NCBI GenBank assembly: GCA_963575745.1
Contig: CAUYUJ010016282.1
Coordinates: 1,217,372 to 1,281,371 of the forward strand
From: Prorocentrum cordatum
Lineage: Eukaryota > Sar > Dinophyceae > Prorocentrales > Prorocentraceae
Length of the DNA: 64,000 nucleotides
Reading direction: 5' to 3'
The position numbers and the translations under genes are program-made. Positions 1 to 7,962 of this stretch are shown in pieces (positions within the stretch are counted from its first letter, which is position 1; every line of letters begins with the position of its first letter). The notes under the pieces were generated by a model, which was not told the DNA's origin, made no database searches, and worked only from the letters and a program-made list of their open reading frames with translations.

Positions 1-231
1 GAGGCTTCGTCTTCCTTGGGCGCTGCCGACCTCGAAGCACCATACTGCTGTTTTACATTGGACCGTGGCTTCGGGGGCGCGGACCCACTGTCTTTGAGAA
101 GGGGTCGTAGCCTGGGGAGCGCGGATCCATGGCTTCGTGCAAGGGGACGCCGGGGGCGGCCCTCCCTCATGCATGGCTGACCCTTCCGCCCTCCTTGCTC
201 CTGCCTCCTCGCTCCTCCCCCCCTCGCTGAG

Positions 232-291
232 GATGTCGACGAGATCGTGTTCAACTCGCTGCTCAACGTGCTCGGTCACGTCTCGGACCCG
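232..291 (+). CDS. PPR-repeat-like exon fragment
   Basis: A pyrimidine-rich run (about 181-229) ends in CTGAG and is followed by a short open segment reading DVDEIVFNSLLNVLGHVSDP, after which the DNA turns into a G-run. The phrase VFNSLLNVL resembles the first helix of a pentatricopeptide (PPR) repeat, an organelle RNA-binding helical repeat. The AG at 230-231 would be the acceptor. No other exon can be joined to it with confidence. It could also be chance, as only one half-repeat is present. A second PPR-like scrap lies downstream at 1,521-1,745. Confidence 0.33.
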
Positions 292-510
292 GGGGGGGGG
301 GGTCGCCGCCGCGGCGGGGGGCGAGTTTCCGGCGGTCGGAGAGCCGGGATGGGCACGGCGCTCGTCCCCCCTCTCTTCCCCCCTGTGTTCCCCTCCCCCC
401 TCCCTCCATCCTCGAACAACGCGAAGATCGGGACAAAATCGGATCGGGATAACTCGAAATCTCTGAGAATCGGCAGGTTTGGAGGATGTATCGGGCGCCG
501 CGGCCGCTAC

Positions 511-556
511 AGAGCGTTCCGGAACGCTCTGAGAGCGCTCCGGAACGCTCTGGAGC
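511..556. repeat. Two adjacent perfect/near-perfect palindromes
   Basis: AGAGCGTTCCGGAACGCTCT at 511-530 is a perfect 20-bp palindrome and is followed at once by a near copy (GAGCGCTCCGGAACGCTC). The flanks 300-480 and 560-755 are otherwise undistinguished, apart from C-runs, and I see no gene in them. Confidence 0.75.
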
Positions 557-755
557 GATTTATCCCGATCCTAGCCTTGTTTCACATCCCCTCCCCCCAT
601 TACCAGCCTGGAGCAGATCCCGATGCCTATGTTTGGCCATACCTGCTCTCGATGCTGATCTGAAGGGTTCCCTGAATTTCTGAGGGCGCACCCCCAGGGC
701 TGTCGTCGAGTCTGTGCCTGTCGATCTGAGGATAGAGATCAGATCGAGGCTGTTT

Positions 756-892
756 ACCCCGCTCCCGCCTCCTCAAATCCCCCCCCCCTTCCCTCCCTCA
801 TCCCTCCCCTGCCGCCCACCTCTCCTGCCTCCTCCCCCCCTCCTGCCCCCCCTCGCCCTTCTCCTCCCGCCGCCATATCTTGGCACCTCTCA
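756..892 (+). repeat. Pyrimidine tract (CTCC/CCT), possible intron end
   Basis: About 135 bp are nearly all C and T and end in CACCTCTCAG, a good splice acceptor for the + strand. This kind of tract recurs before several coding-like segments in this window (about 181-230, 3,430-3,515, 55,310-55,365). Confidence 0.6.
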
Positions 893-958
893 GGCCTTGA
901 TGAGCGCAGGCCAGCCCTGCCCCATGCCAGGCGCCTGTCTTTGGGGAGGAATGAAGCC

Positions 959-1083
959 TGGCATCGCTCGGACGTGTGCGTTTTTTGTTCGGCGAGGACC
1001 ATGGAGGACCATATTGGATCACCTTGTGGGAGAAGCGCACGAAGCCGAAGCAGATACGGGGAATGTGCGTCCAAGCGATGGCA
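959..1083. mobile_element. Family C short TIR element, copy 1
   Basis: The unit starts TGGCATCGCTCGGACGTGTG and ends with the inverse, GTGCGTCCAAGCGATGGCA. Copies with the same ends lie at 23,921-24,051 and 47,179-47,308. At about 125-131 bp with no coding potential it looks like a MITE or fold-back element. Confidence 0.6.
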
Positions 1084-1114
1084 ACAAAGCGGATGAGGCG
1101 GCTGGGGGAAGCGG

Positions 1115-1207
1115 ATGATGCAGAATGCGGGAAGGTTCCCCCACGTTCAGGACATGCAGAAGTTGCAGCAGACTCTGCACAAGATGACCGAGTCTCCTGC
1201 TGCATAA
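1115..1207 (+). CDS. Short coding-like segment, unassigned
   Basis: This is a 30-codon frame with two adjacent ATGs, balanced composition and a helical, Q/K-rich character (phrase HVQDMQKLQQTLHKM), ending in TAA. It sits just after a family C element. It may be the last exon of a gene or a chance frame. No family is recognised. Confidence 0.22.
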   Translation: MMQNAGRFPHVQDMQKLQQTLHKMTESPAA

Positions 1208-1520
1208 TTGCATGTTGGTTGGGTGTCACGACGTAGAGACAGATGTGTGGAGCGTTGCCTTGCCAGCACACTTCCGAGCACGACGATAGTGACTCGCACC
1301 CACATCCCGTTCCTGGCTAACTTGCACCCTCACGCTCCTGGTCGTTCTCATCCTACCCGTCCGTCTCCTGATCCGCTTTCTGTTCCAACTCCTGCTTCTG
1401 CGTCGTCTCCGTGTCCTCTTCCTCCTTTATGTTTCTTCGCAAGTGTCATCGTCATTGTTTGATGTCCTTGATGCCGCTGTCTCGTCATCCACCCGGACAG
1501 TGGCCGATTCCTATAAATTT

Positions 1521-1745
1521 GAATTAGTATGGCTCATGTCGCTCTGCCTTGAATTGCATTTTAGAATTTGGAGGTACGGTGTGTTGCCGTCAGCCGTGAC
1601 CTATGGCACCGTCGTGAAGGCAATCATTGACGCTTGCATCCGCACCGCATCCCTTTGAGGCGGAGGAGAAAACGACTGTTGCGAGCACCGACCATGAGAT
1701 TGTAGGTAGAGTCCTTCGTCCTGTGCCGCCAATCTTGGACGCTTG
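1521..1745 (+). pseudogene. PPR-repeat relic with frameshift
   Basis: The + frame reads VLPSAVTYGTVVKAIIDAC, which fits the end of one PPR motif (x-G-x-x-P) followed by the start of the next (V-T-Y-x-T). The frame stops at a TGA at about 1,656-1,658. A neighbouring frame then reads ASLEAEEK-like residues, as expected for the second PPR helix, so a one-base indel probably broke the gene. What follows is a GA-rich tract. PPR proteins bind organelle RNA and are numerous in dinoflagellates. The assignment rests on motif likeness only. Confidence 0.35.
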
Positions 1746-1758
1746 TGACCTTTCCCGA

Positions 1759-1841
1759 CAGGAGGGAGGAGGGGAGGAGGAGGACGGGGAAAAGGAGGAG
1801 GAGGTGGAGGAGAAGAAGGAGAAGAAGGGGAAGGAGGGTGT
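1759..1841. repeat. GGA/GAAG purine tract
   Basis: Purine-rich simple sequence that produces an E/K-rich frame with no gene character. The following 1,842-2,200 shows no feature I can assign. Confidence 0.8.
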
Positions 1842-2204
1842 CGGCAACTGCCTTCGGCAGTACGATGTGTTGAATGGAATGATTGCGTCGTTTCCGTATG
1901 TGGAGCTTGATGGCGGGTTGGTTCGTTGGTGGGTCGTTGGGCTTGGGAGCCCTGGCCCAGGCCCCAGGCCGGCTTGGCTTGGGAGGCAATATGGCTGCCC
2001 TGGGCGACGCCGCGGAACACTTTCGGCGGACCGAGCCAATTCCTCAGTGGCCCAACAAGAAATTGCAATTCCTCAGAATCATGTTGTGGCAATGTGTGTG
2101 TCCAATCGCCACTAGTTGCGACTGTTGGGCACAAATTGCGAAATGAGAGGTATGGCATCACCTGAAGGACGAATTTTCAGGTGGCTAAACACACATGCTT
2201 TATC

Positions 2205-2451
2205 TAGGCCTCCTAAATGAGGTCGGAGCAGATGGGGTCGAGGGATGGCGCCGCATCGCCGATGCATCGACGATGCGGCTCGACGCGGAATCCGAGTCTC
2301 CCCACGCCGACGTCGCGGATGCGTCGCCGACGTCGCCGGTGCATCGCCGATGCATCGCCGATGCATCGGCGATGCATCGGCGATGCATTTGCGATGCGGC
2401 GCGATCGATCCTTCGACCCCATCAACTCCGACCCCATCTAGGAAGCCTCTA
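2205..2451. mobile_element. Family H fold-back element (GATGCATCG core), copy 1
   Basis: The ends are inverted: TAGGCCTCCTAAATGAGGTC on the left, and GATGGGGTCGGAG/TAGAGGC-type sequence when the right end is reverse-complemented. The core repeats GCCGATGCATCG and its complement, so all frames read H-R-R-C-I-x-D-A repeats. A second copy lies at 22,718-22,949. The TIRs plus the palindromic core make a roughly 245-bp hairpin. Confidence 0.7.
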
Positions 2452-2680
2452 TCCCAGGAGGTCCTCACGGATCTCTTGGATCGGCGCAGGACCCCCGAAG
2501 TGCCAGCCCCCAGAAAGCGCACAGACCTCCGCACGTCTTTTCTCATGCTTCGGCCCGTTCCCCAAAGCACGGCAAGGCCACCCGCAGGGGTAGCGATGGT
2601 GATCGCGCTTCGCGGTCTGGGGCCCGAGCGCTGGCCTGGTCCAGGGCGGGGGCGCGAGAGCGCGATCACGGGACCGCTTT

Positions 2681-2810
2681 ACGGGGCCCAGACATACACA
2701 CCACCACCACCTCCCTCACCCCCTCCCTCCCCCAGGAAGGAGGAAAGGAACAGGAGGATCGAAAGGGAGGAGGACTAGACGTGGTGGTGGTGCATATTTT
2801 TGGGGCCCGC
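2681..2810. mobile_element. Family K fold-back: CACCACC-bracketed purine/pyrimidine tract
   Basis: The left end ACGGGGCCCAGACATACACA runs into CCACCACCAC. The right end GTGGTGGTGGTGCATATTTT runs into TGGGGCCCGC. These arms are inverted copies of about 30 bp enclosing a CTCC...GGAGG tract. The same architecture recurs at 15,635-15,927, 52,007-52,166 and 54,543-54,722. Confidence 0.55.
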
Positions 2811-3036
2811 ACGCTTCGTTCGTCGCGCAGCGCGAAGGTTGGTGGCTTCTGTCTACCCAGCCAGCGTTTGCGCTGACGTGGTCCTTGCGGAGGTTGAAAG
2901 GATTCACGGAGGCCCGCTGACGATTTTGGGCGAGGCGGCCGGGCGTCCAGGTGCTCAGTTTTTGGGGGTCGTGGATCCGAGTCATCGGTTTCCCACGGAT
3001 GTGATGCGCAAGAGCAGAGGCGAGAATAGACGCTAA
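2800..3036 (+). CDS. Small open frame, doubtful
   Basis: A frame of about 78 codons without a proper ATG start. It has fairly balanced composition in its second half (phrase AEVERIHGGPLTILGEAAG) and overlaps the right arm of the K element. No family is recognised. 3,037-3,417 holds nothing I can name beyond A/G-rich GTAGAGCG-like short repeats. Confidence 0.15.
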   Translation: MGPARFVRRAARRLVASVYPASVCADVVLAEVERIHGGPLTILGEAAGRPGAQFLGVVDPSHRFPTDVMRKSRGENRR

Positions 3037-3515
3037 AAGGTACAGAGTAGAGCGTGGTTGGCATGGAGAAGTTGCAAAGTCAAAGTTCGAGCGGGAGTAG
3101 AGACCAGCGAGTAGAGCGTGAATCTGATCGGGTAGATAGCAGGGGGCATTGAGACCGAGGGCGGAGAGCGTGGAGAGCAGAGAGCACAGAGAGCCGCATT
3201 CGCACAGTTAATGCCATGGTTGATCGAGTTCACCACATACGCTGCCTTTACAAGCTTCGCGCGAGCATCTGAGTGGGATTTTATCCAGTGTTCTTGAAGC
3301 GTGATTTGGCCCCTTCGAGAGGGGGTCCCTAGTCCTCACGGATGGAGCTAGTGCCAGCATAGCTACTTGGAGGGGAATTTCGGAATTGCTTGCGGCGGGA
3401 AGAAGAAACCGTTTCTCTTGTTCTGTGTAGGTTTTCCCCCTCACCCCCTCCCTCCACATCCCCTCCCCTTTCTCCCCTCCTCCCACCTTCTCCCTCCTCC
3501 TGTTCTTCCCCACAG

Positions 3516-3642
3516 CGGTCGGTGGAAGGCGTACGGGCGCGCCCGCGACATCGAAATGGTCCTGAAGGTGCGAGCGCGCTGCGGCAGTTTGCTGCTTGGA
3601 GCTCCGCCTCATTTGGAATTTGCGCGCAGCTCCCCGGCGTAA
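3516..3642 (+). CDS. Exon-like segment after pyrimidine tract
   Basis: A tract of C and T from about 3,430 ends in CCCCACAG. The following open frame reads GRWKAYGRARDIEMVLKV and stops at 3,640-3,642. The helical phrase YGRARDIEMVLKV is compatible with a PPR second helix, but a single half-motif is weak evidence. It is on the same strand as the PPR-like scraps at 232 and 1,521 and may be another piece of one gene. Confidence 0.25.
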
Positions 3643-3658
3643 AGCAGACTAGGACGAG

Positions 3659-4610
3659 TGCATGTGTGTATGTGTGATGTGGGTGGCATCTTCGTTGAGC
3701 GTTGCGGGTTCTCGCATGTGTGCGTGTATGTGTGTGTGTATGTGTGTGTGTGTGTGTTTGCGCGTGCGCGTGTGTGCACATGTGCGTGTTCGTTGTGTGT
3801 AATGTGTGTTGTGTGGATTGTGTTTGATGCGTAAGACATGCAATATGGTTTAACAGACGATTGAGTGGTATGTGATGTACGTGGGTGTTCTGTGTGTGTG
3901 ATGTGTTTGGTCGGGCGTTTGTGTTTGATTTGCTCTTGCATATGAATGACGCGCATGTGTGCGTGCGTTTGCGTTGGTTTCGCGCGTGTGTGTTTGTGTG
4001 TGTTTGTGTGTTGCGTGTGTGTGTGCGTGTGTGTATGTGTGTATGTGTGTATGTGTGTATGTGTGTATGTGTACGGGTGTGCGTGTGCGTGAGCGTGTGA
4101 ACGTGTGAACGTGTGAACGTGTAAACGTGTAAACGTATGAACGTGTGCGTGCGTGTGTGTGGGTGTGTGTGTGTGTGGGTGTGTGTGGGTGTGTGTGTGG
4201 GTGTGTGGGTGTGTGCGGGTGTGTGTGTGGGTGTTTGTGTGTGTGGATGTGTGTCGGTGTGCGTGGGTGTGTGTGTGGGTGTGTGTCTGTGTGGGTGTGT
4301 GTGTGGGTGTGTGTGTGGGTGTGTGTGTGGGTGTGTGTGTGTGGATGTGTGTGGATGTGTGTGGATGTGGGTGGATGTGTGCGGATGTTTGTGGATGCGT
4401 GTGGATGTGCGGATGTGTGTGGATGTGTGTGGATGTGGGTGGATGTGGGTGGATGTGTGTGGATGTGTGTGGATGTGTGTGGATCTGTGTGGATCTGTGT
4501 GTGTGTGGGTGTGGGTGTGGGTGTGTGTGTGGTTGGGGTTGGGGTTGGGGTTGGGGTTGGGGTTGGGGCTGTGGTTGTGCTTGTGGTTGTGGTTGTGTGT
4601 GTGTGGTTAG
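3659..4610. repeat. Long TG/TGTGGG microsatellite region
   Basis: Nearly 950 bp of TG-rich simple sequence shifts from GTGTATG to GTGTGGG, GTGTGGAT and finally GGTTGG. All long frames here (C/V/G-rich on +, H/T-rich on -) are products of the repeat. Confidence 0.95.
4532..4568 (+). repeat. Six tandem TTGGGG units
   Basis: At the end of the TG tract the sequence becomes TTGGGG repeated six times. This is the ciliate-type telomere repeat and a strong G-quadruplex former. The plant- and dinoflagellate-type telomere repeat TTTAGGG was not noticed here. Confidence 0.9.
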
Positions 4611-4984
4611 TGTGCCTTCGCCAGCCCGCTTGTTTGGTGCAGCCACCACTCGCCTAGTGGAATTGTTTTACGCTTCGCGTATCGCCACCAGAGGATCGGA
4701 TCGTGCTTGCAGAGCACTCTCAGTACGCGGCATGGCACCTACACCGTGGTGGACTGGCGCCGCGGCGTTCAGTTCGTAATTCTATGGCACTTTGCCACAG
4801 GTCTGCTCAATACATGAGCTTCCCTGGGCGTTGCAGTTCAGCCAGTCAGCCCCTTGCCGCTGCTGCTCTCCAGCTGCCGCTTCTGAGTGCTGGCCCGGCC
4901 GGCTCGCGTTGCGCCTAGTAGCTAATTAGGCTGGCCCGTGCCATCTGCCCTCTGCTGCGCGGTCGCAACCAAAAAAGTATCGCC

Positions 4985-5157
4985 ACCAGCCCGACTGCCA
5001 GCCCCACGGCCAGCCCCACGGCCAACCCGACTGCCGGCACCACGGCCAGCCCGACGGCCAGCCCGACCGCCAGCCCCGCGGCCAGCCCGACTGCCAGCCC
5101 CACGGCCAGTCCGACGGCCAGCCCAACGGCCAGCCCCACGGCCAGCCTGGCTTGCGC
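4985..5157. repeat. CGGCCAGCCC minisatellite
   Basis: Degenerate tandem copies of a 10-12-bp unit (CCCGACGGCCAG, CCCCACGGCCAG). 4,611-4,984 before it is unique sequence with only short frames and no recognisable gene. Confidence 0.9.
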
Positions 5158-5184
5158 GGCTGTCCAATAAAGCTGCCCGGCGGC

Positions 5185-5670
5185 ATGACCACGACGCAAA
5201 CCCAGCGCACCGACGGGTGGGCTGGCGCCCCGCCTACGCAAGGCGTTTCCCCTGAGATTGACTTTTCTCCTCACTTCCTGCCCATGATTCCTCGAGATGT
5301 GACGGCTAGTCGCCTACACCGGGAAAATTGCGAAATGGGTCGCCTCCACAGGGAAAAGCGCGAAGATAGTCGCGAATCGCAGGAAGAGGAGCAGGAAGAA
5401 GTCAGGGAGGACCTTGCCGACCGTCCAACACCGAGGGCAAACGAGAGGCCCACTCCGAATAGAATGAGGCCCGTGCCATCCAATGGCTTCTGGGAGCCTC
5501 CTTTGGCCGGAAGAGATTCTCTTCCGGCCCAAGGAGGCTCCCAGGGATCCTGGAGCTCTGAGCGTTGGGCCCCTGAAGGAGAGCAGCTAAGGCAATGTTT
5601 TCGATGCAGAAAAGCCGGTGGGCCCCGAGGACATTCCACTCTGTGGGGCGTGGAAGGTTATGGTTTCTAG
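5185..5670 (+). CDS. Hypothetical 161-residue protein, doubtful
   Basis: The first ATG after the minisatellite opens a 161-codon frame ending in TAG. It is charged and E/R-rich in the middle (about residues 48-75, REKREDSRESQEEEQEE), with proline-rich parts and a C-terminal CFRCRK. It contains no complete known domain; the CxxC is not followed by a usual zinc-knuckle pattern. The frame runs through the 52-bp palindrome at 5,491-5,542, which argues that at least part of it is repeat-derived. Confidence 0.27.
   Translation: MTTTQTQRTDGWAGAPPTQGVSPEIDFSPHFLPMIPRDVTASRLHRENCEMGRLHREKREDSRESQEEEQEEVREDLADRPTPRANERPTPNRMRPVPSNGFWEPPLAGRDSLPAQGGSQGSWSSERWAPEGEQLRQCFRCRKAGGPRGHSTLWGVEGYGF
5491..5542. 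repeat. 52-bp almost perfect palindrome
   Basis: The left arm TGGGAGCCTCCTTTGGCCGG is followed directly by its inverse, ending AAGGAGGCTCCCA, with one mismatch and essentially no loop. It can form a cruciform in DNA or a long RNA hairpin. Confidence 0.9.
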
Positions 5671-5909
5671 GCAAACTTGTTGAGCTGCCTGGGAGTTTGA
5701 ACAGCATTTGCGCACAGTCGAAAAATTGCCCTGATCTGGCATCCCCTGAAATCTGCCTTAGCGTTGGGCCTCGTAGCTCGGCTTTATTGCGAAGGCCTTG
5801 CGGCCGTTGCCGCCGACCCCGGAGGGAGACGATTGCGACGACGACGACGACGCTGACGTGGGCCAGAGTCCTCAGAGATTCTTCCCGAGGCCTCTTCGGA
5901 AGGCTCTCG

Positions 5910-6025
5910 GGGGCCTCTGGGGAGGAATTCTGGTGCCTTTTGGGAGCCTCTTGGGTGCCTCTTGGGGGCTTCCCGGTGGCCTCTTGTGGGCCTCTTGGGA
6001 GCCTTTTGGGGCTTCGTGGGAGCCT
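5910..6025. repeat. GGCCTCTTGGG minisatellite, short block
   Basis: Tandem degenerate units of GGGGCCTCTTGGG/GGGAGCCTTTTGGG. The same unit builds large blocks at 24,885-25,000, 25,240-25,320, 29,235-29,540, 59,340-59,700 and 60,660-61,340. It appears inverted at 62,390-62,990. Confidence 0.85.
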
Positions 6026-6150
6026 CGCAGCTCGGCTCTGTTTGATCCCGCCAGTGTGGCCCAATTTGGCCTCATAACTCCGCCGTCAGGCCGACAAGCC
6101 TCGAATCCCTCCGAAGTCGACCTCCCAGACGCTGCCTCCCAACGCTTGCC

Positions 6151-6306
6151 TAAAGTCGGGCCTGTCCATCTGCAGGAGGAATATTCAAATATAGTCAAAA
6201 TTGTCAGAGGAGGAGAGGAACTTTTGACCATGTTTGAGTATTTTACGGTATTGTTTGACTATGTTTTTTCGTCCACAATCCCCCTGTAGGGGACACGCTA
6301 CGCTAA
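6151..6306. mobile_element. Family A TIR element, copy 1
   Basis: The left end TAAAGTCGGGCCTGTCC, the internal ATTCAAATATAGTCAAAA and the right part CCCCCTGTAGGGGACACG match the family. Its right terminus is degraded (CTACGCTAAGCC in place of CCCGACTTAA). It is about 155 bp and non-coding. Confidence 0.8.
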
Positions 6307-6461
6307 GCCATACGCCTAAGCGCGTGGGCGAGACAGGAAAATCAAAAGTCCACCAAGGCACCCGGCATCACGTGCAATGCGTGTACAACTTTGCTCCAGC
6401 TAGCCGCCGGCATCAGATTTGCTCGCGATGCTCTCCGCAATGGTTCGCCATTCGGCGGGGT

Positions 6462-6488
6462 CCTGCAAGGGGACAGGCCCGACTTAAT
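6462..6488. mobile_element. Family A solo right end
   Basis: CCTGCAAGGGGACAGGCCCG followed by ACTTAA is the right terminus of family A without a visible body. It may be a deletion remnant. Confidence 0.55.
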
Positions 6489-6675
6489 CCCGGACGCTGC
6501 CTCCCAAACGCCCGCCTTCGGCCCGCAGCCGCACCTTGCCCCCCCCTGTGGCGCGCGGCGGCCCCCGGCCGCCGCGCACCTGGCCCGCGCGGCCAGCGAT
6601 GGGCCCGCCCGCGAGGCGGGAGAGGACGGCTGCGGAGTGGGCCATGGGCGCGCCCCCCCTCTTCCCCCCCCCCTT

Positions 6676-6830
6676 CGGAAGGAGGCGGGGGGGAGGCGGA
6701 AGGAGGAGGACGAGGAGGAGGAGGAGGCGGAGGAGGAGGAGGCGGAGGAGGAGGAGGAGGAGGAGGAGGAGGAGGAGGGAGGAGGAGGAGGAGGAGGAGG
6801 CGGAGGAGGCGGAGAAGGTGGTGGTGGTGC
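6676..6830. repeat. GGA/GGC microsatellite next to retroelement 3' end
   Basis: About 150 bp of GGAGGAGGC units end in GGTGGTGGTGGTGCACG. It lies just downstream (on the - strand) of the retroelement's last stop codon. It may mark the target or the tail of the insertion. 6,489-6,675 is GC-rich unique sequence without a gene. Confidence 0.85.
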
Positions 6831-6885
6831 ACGTTGGCTTAAGCGTTACAGCTGTGCTCATACTACCTCGGAAACAAACACAAAC

Positions 6886-7962
6886 TCAAAACCTGAATTC
6901 AATCTGTCCTCTCCACGGCGCGATTCGCTGTAATCGCCGTTCACGGGCAATGGCACGGTTGGTCGCAATCCGTGCAAGTTGCTCCTCGGAGAGGGGGGGA
7001 GGAGGAGGAGGAGGAGAGACCACAAACAGTGGGGGCCGGGCCTCCTCGGCGCCCTGGGCGGCGCTGGCCTGAAAGGGCCTGACCTGCTCCACGGGCGCAG
7101 CGGGCGTCGGCTCTCCCTCAGACAGGGGCGACAGCAGCGGTGGCGGCAACAGCGGCGACGGCGGAGAAGGGGAGGAGGGGGGAGGCGGGCCACACGAGAA
7201 AACACGCCACCTCTCAGGCTCATCAGAACGAGATGTAGCTGAGACACCTGCAAAGTCTGGGGCGATCTCGTGGGGTCGGCTCGGGTCCCATGGAACGTGT
7301 AACTGCTGCAGCTGGTGTCGGATCTCCTCAGACTCATCCACGTCGTCACACTCCAAAGATTCGTCCAAGAAACGTGTACAAGCGTCAACTATGCTCCTTG
7401 CCAGCGCCCGACACATGTTGTTAGGATACATCTTTTTCTGTGCAGTATGGAATCTCCCCTCGTTGTTTTTCCCCTGCAATCTCATGTGGGAATTCTGTGG
7501 ATGTGAACACCTCCCTTGCAACTCAGCGTAGATGATTGGCATGCGCACTGCAAGCACCCTTGTTGGCGCTCTCCCGAACGTACTGGGGTCGCCCTCCTGA
7601 AAACAGCACTGGTCGAAATCTACTGTGGTGGCGCACGGTGCCGAGGCAATAGCACGTGCAGGCGGCCACATGAAAGATGTGGGTGCTCCATTCCTCCAGA
7701 CTGCAGGCGCTGGGTGCTCCAACCATGCGGCCGTGCCCGCACGGAGATGTGCACCCATGAGGTGTAGCATAGCATGTAGTAGCTGGCTTCCAACACTGAG
7801 CTGTTGGTGCTGACGTAATGAAACCCAAGGAACACCCCACATATGTTCAGTCGTACGTAGTGGGGGGGGGCCCCCTCCAACCAACGTGCAGCACTCCATG
7901 TCTCGCATGGGGGGCCCCCCCCAGAGCACCATATTCTCCGGGCAAGTATGTGGTCCACCCAT
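6886..7962 (-). CDS. C-terminal continuation of retroelement ORF2 (MTase-like half, RPA-binding-like motif)
   Basis: This 358-codon open frame carries on where the homology-like part of ORF2 ends. Its first about 33 residues overlap ORF2 out of frame; the meaningful part starts near PPLRTTEHMWG at about 7,860. Residues 81-85 read LEHPA, comparable to the E-N-V/E-N-P motif VI of cytosine-5 methyltransferases. Residues 116-190 hold DFDQCCF, PTRVLAVRMP, a C-H-H cluster (CSHPQNSHMRLQG) and KKMYPNNMCRALA. A proline-rich linker (258-323) follows. Residues 324-346 (LSEEQLARIATNR...RERR) resemble the RPA32-binding helix of SMARCAL1-type proteins. The stop is TGA at 6,886-6,888. The frame must be reached by a shift in the G9C5 run at 7,862-7,875, whether by mutation, assembly error or recoding. 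Confidence 0.75.
   Translation of the reverse strand: MGGPHTCPENMVLWGGPPMRDMECCTLVGGGPPPLRTTEHMWGVPWVSLRQHQQLSVGSQLLHAMLHLMGAHLRAGTAAWLEHPAPAVWRNGAPTSFMWPPARAIASAPCATTVDFDQCCFQEGDPSTFGRAPTRVLAVRMPIIYAELQGRCSHPQNSHMRLQGKNNEGRFHTAQKKMYPNNMCRALARSIVDACTRFLDESLECDDVDESEEIRHQLQQLHVPWDPSRPHEIAPDFAGVSATSRSDEPERWRVFSCGPPPPSSPSPPSPLLPPPLLSPLSEGEPTPAAPVEQVRPFQASAAQGAEEARPPLFVVSPPPPPPPLSEEQLARIATNRAIARERRLQRIAPWRGQIEFRF

Noticed and set aside
2195-2778. MHRRCIADAS repeat proteins
   Set aside because: The same repeat is read on both strands and in several frames because the DNA is palindromic, so it is a DNA repeat (family H).
3609-4657. Long H/T/P-rich (-) and C/V/G-rich (+) frames
   Set aside because: They are translations of the TG microsatellite and shift composition with the repeat unit.
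5590-5670. CCHC zinc knuckle (CFRCRK) suggesting a Gag fragment
   Set aside because: Only C-x2-C is present; the following H and C spacing does not fit, and no RT or protease is nearby on this strand.
7620-7860. Last about 80 residues of the ORF2 open frame
   Set aside because: They are out of register after the G9C5 run; the conserved-looking residues continue in the other frame.
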